This document shows positions 63,752 to 64,000 of a stretch of 64,000 bases of DNA, one piece after another; the stretch's first letter is position 1; each line of letters starts with the position of its first letter. The DNA lies in the NCBI RefSeq assembly GCF_029215985.1, contig NZ_JAEMVC010000003.1, forward strand, positions 49,251 through 113,250, written 5' to 3'. Below the pieces are notes generated by a model. It was given only the letters and a program-made list of their open reading frames with translations. It made no database searches and was not told where the DNA came from. Both the position numbers and the translations under genes were made by a program. The stretch is from Sulfurimonas sp. SAG-AH-194-C21 (GTDB taxonomy: Bacteria > Campylobacterota > Campylobacteria > Campylobacterales > Sulfurimonadaceae).

Positions 63752-64000
63752 TTAGTTTAAATTTTGGAGTATTGTGTTTACAGTATATTCAAATTTGTCA
63801 AATTCTTCATCTAATGTATCCCACAAAACCTTATCATCTACACCAAAATAATGATGAGTTAAAACATCTCTCATTTTAGCTATTTCACTCCAAGGAATTT
63901 CAGGGTATTGTTCTGTTATTTCTTTAGGAATATTTTTTACAGCTTCACCAATATTTTCAAAAGCTTTTACTACGGCATATACTTTTTCAAGATTATCCGT
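63752..64000 (-). CDS. HepT-like HEPN toxin, C-terminal part (start outside window)
   Basis: Reading inward from the right edge, the frame gives 82 residues ending with a stop at 63752-63754. It contains the HEPN/DUF86 pattern KAFENIGEAVKNIP, EQYPEIPW and the RX4HXY motif as RDVLTHHY. HepT toxins act as RNases or are modified by MntA nucleotidyltransferase antitoxins; the partner would be upstream, beyond 64000. All key residues of this part are intact. Confidence 0.8.
   Translation of the reverse strand, partial: TDNLEKVYAVVKAFENIGEAVKNIPKEITEQYPEIPWSEIAKMRDVLTHHYFGVDDKVLWDTLDEEFDKFEYTVNTILQNLN

Larger units (their letters stand above)
58516..64000. mobile_element. Mobilisable genomic element (left part; right end outside window)
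   Basis: The gene content shifts abruptly from housekeeping to transfer functions: ardA, a membrane J-protein, coupling protein, relaxase, MobC-like, small regulators and a HepT toxin. A relaxase with its own coupling protein, but no mating-pair channel in view, fits a mobilisable island. The left edge is placed after the phosphohexomutase stub. No integrase and no matching direct repeat can be seen inside the window. Confidence 0.7.

Noticed and set aside
1..64000. CRISPR arrays, rRNA genes or insertion sequences
   Set aside because: No regularly spaced repeats, no rRNA-like conserved stretches and no transposase-like gene were found on either strand.

Overview
The window looks like chromosome of a sulfur-oxidising type Campylobacterota (Epsilonproteobacteria), most like Sulfurimonas or a close relative. 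The reasons are low GC, tightly packed and often overlapping genes, the cheV-cheA(REC)-cheW order, a short MurD, a STAS-MlaE fusion, and many diguanylate cyclases and chemoreceptors. The genus is inferred from protein style; no rRNA or other marker is present. No rRNA, tRNA or CRISPR array was seen.

Layout. 1-6.2 kb: the end of mfd, a periplasmic binding protein, a GAF-GGDEF cyclase, a YmdB-type phosphodiesterase and small unknown genes. 6.2-13.1 kb (minus strand): dnaX, murD-murI, rho, then a two-gene unit (unknown protein plus a minimal chemoreceptor-like protein) behind a candidate sigma-28 promoter. 13.2-22.9 kb: a five-gene beta-oxidation operon (fadD, fadA, fadB, fadE and an acyltransferase/alpha-beta hydrolase fusion). 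22.9-26 kb: surE, a YhcG-type nuclease, tcdA and two small genes. 26-30.9 kb (minus): a three-component sensory set (Cache sensor without kinase, response regulator, histidine kinase) beside a periplasmic DsrE-family protein and a porin. 31-37 kb: a compact operon of two ATP-grasp ligases alternating with an M20 and an M14 metallopeptidase. This is the best candidate for an undescribed peptide or amino-acid tagging system. 37-47.9 kb: a long run from greA through argC, an LpxH-like hydrolase, cheV-cheA-cheW and an Mla-type lipid transporter to pepP, then a second cyclase with a candidate sigma-54 promoter. 49-57.8 kb (mainly minus): an ABC-F/DUF5718/DUF1653/SUI1 operon, a Cache chemoreceptor, gltA, a GNAT gene, a YchJ-like gene and a cold-shock gene with a long leader.

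From about 58.5 kb to the right edge the content changes to a mobilisable element: ardA, a membrane J-protein, a VirD4-type coupling protein, a MOBP-like relaxase, a MobC-like protein, small DNA-binding proteins and the end of a HepT toxin. Its left edge lies right after a nine-codon stub that reads like the start of a phosphomannomutase/phosphoglucomutase gene, so the element seems to have inserted into, or at the 5' end of, that gene. Neither an integrase nor the right end is inside the window.

How the genes work together: the fad genes can activate fatty acids and shorten them by full cycles; the che genes, chemoreceptors and cyclases form a signalling layer; the Mla-type genes and LpxH-like protein concern the outer membrane; and the ligase/peptidase operon has both the forming and the cleaving enzymes for some amide-linked product that is not identifiable from sequence alone.
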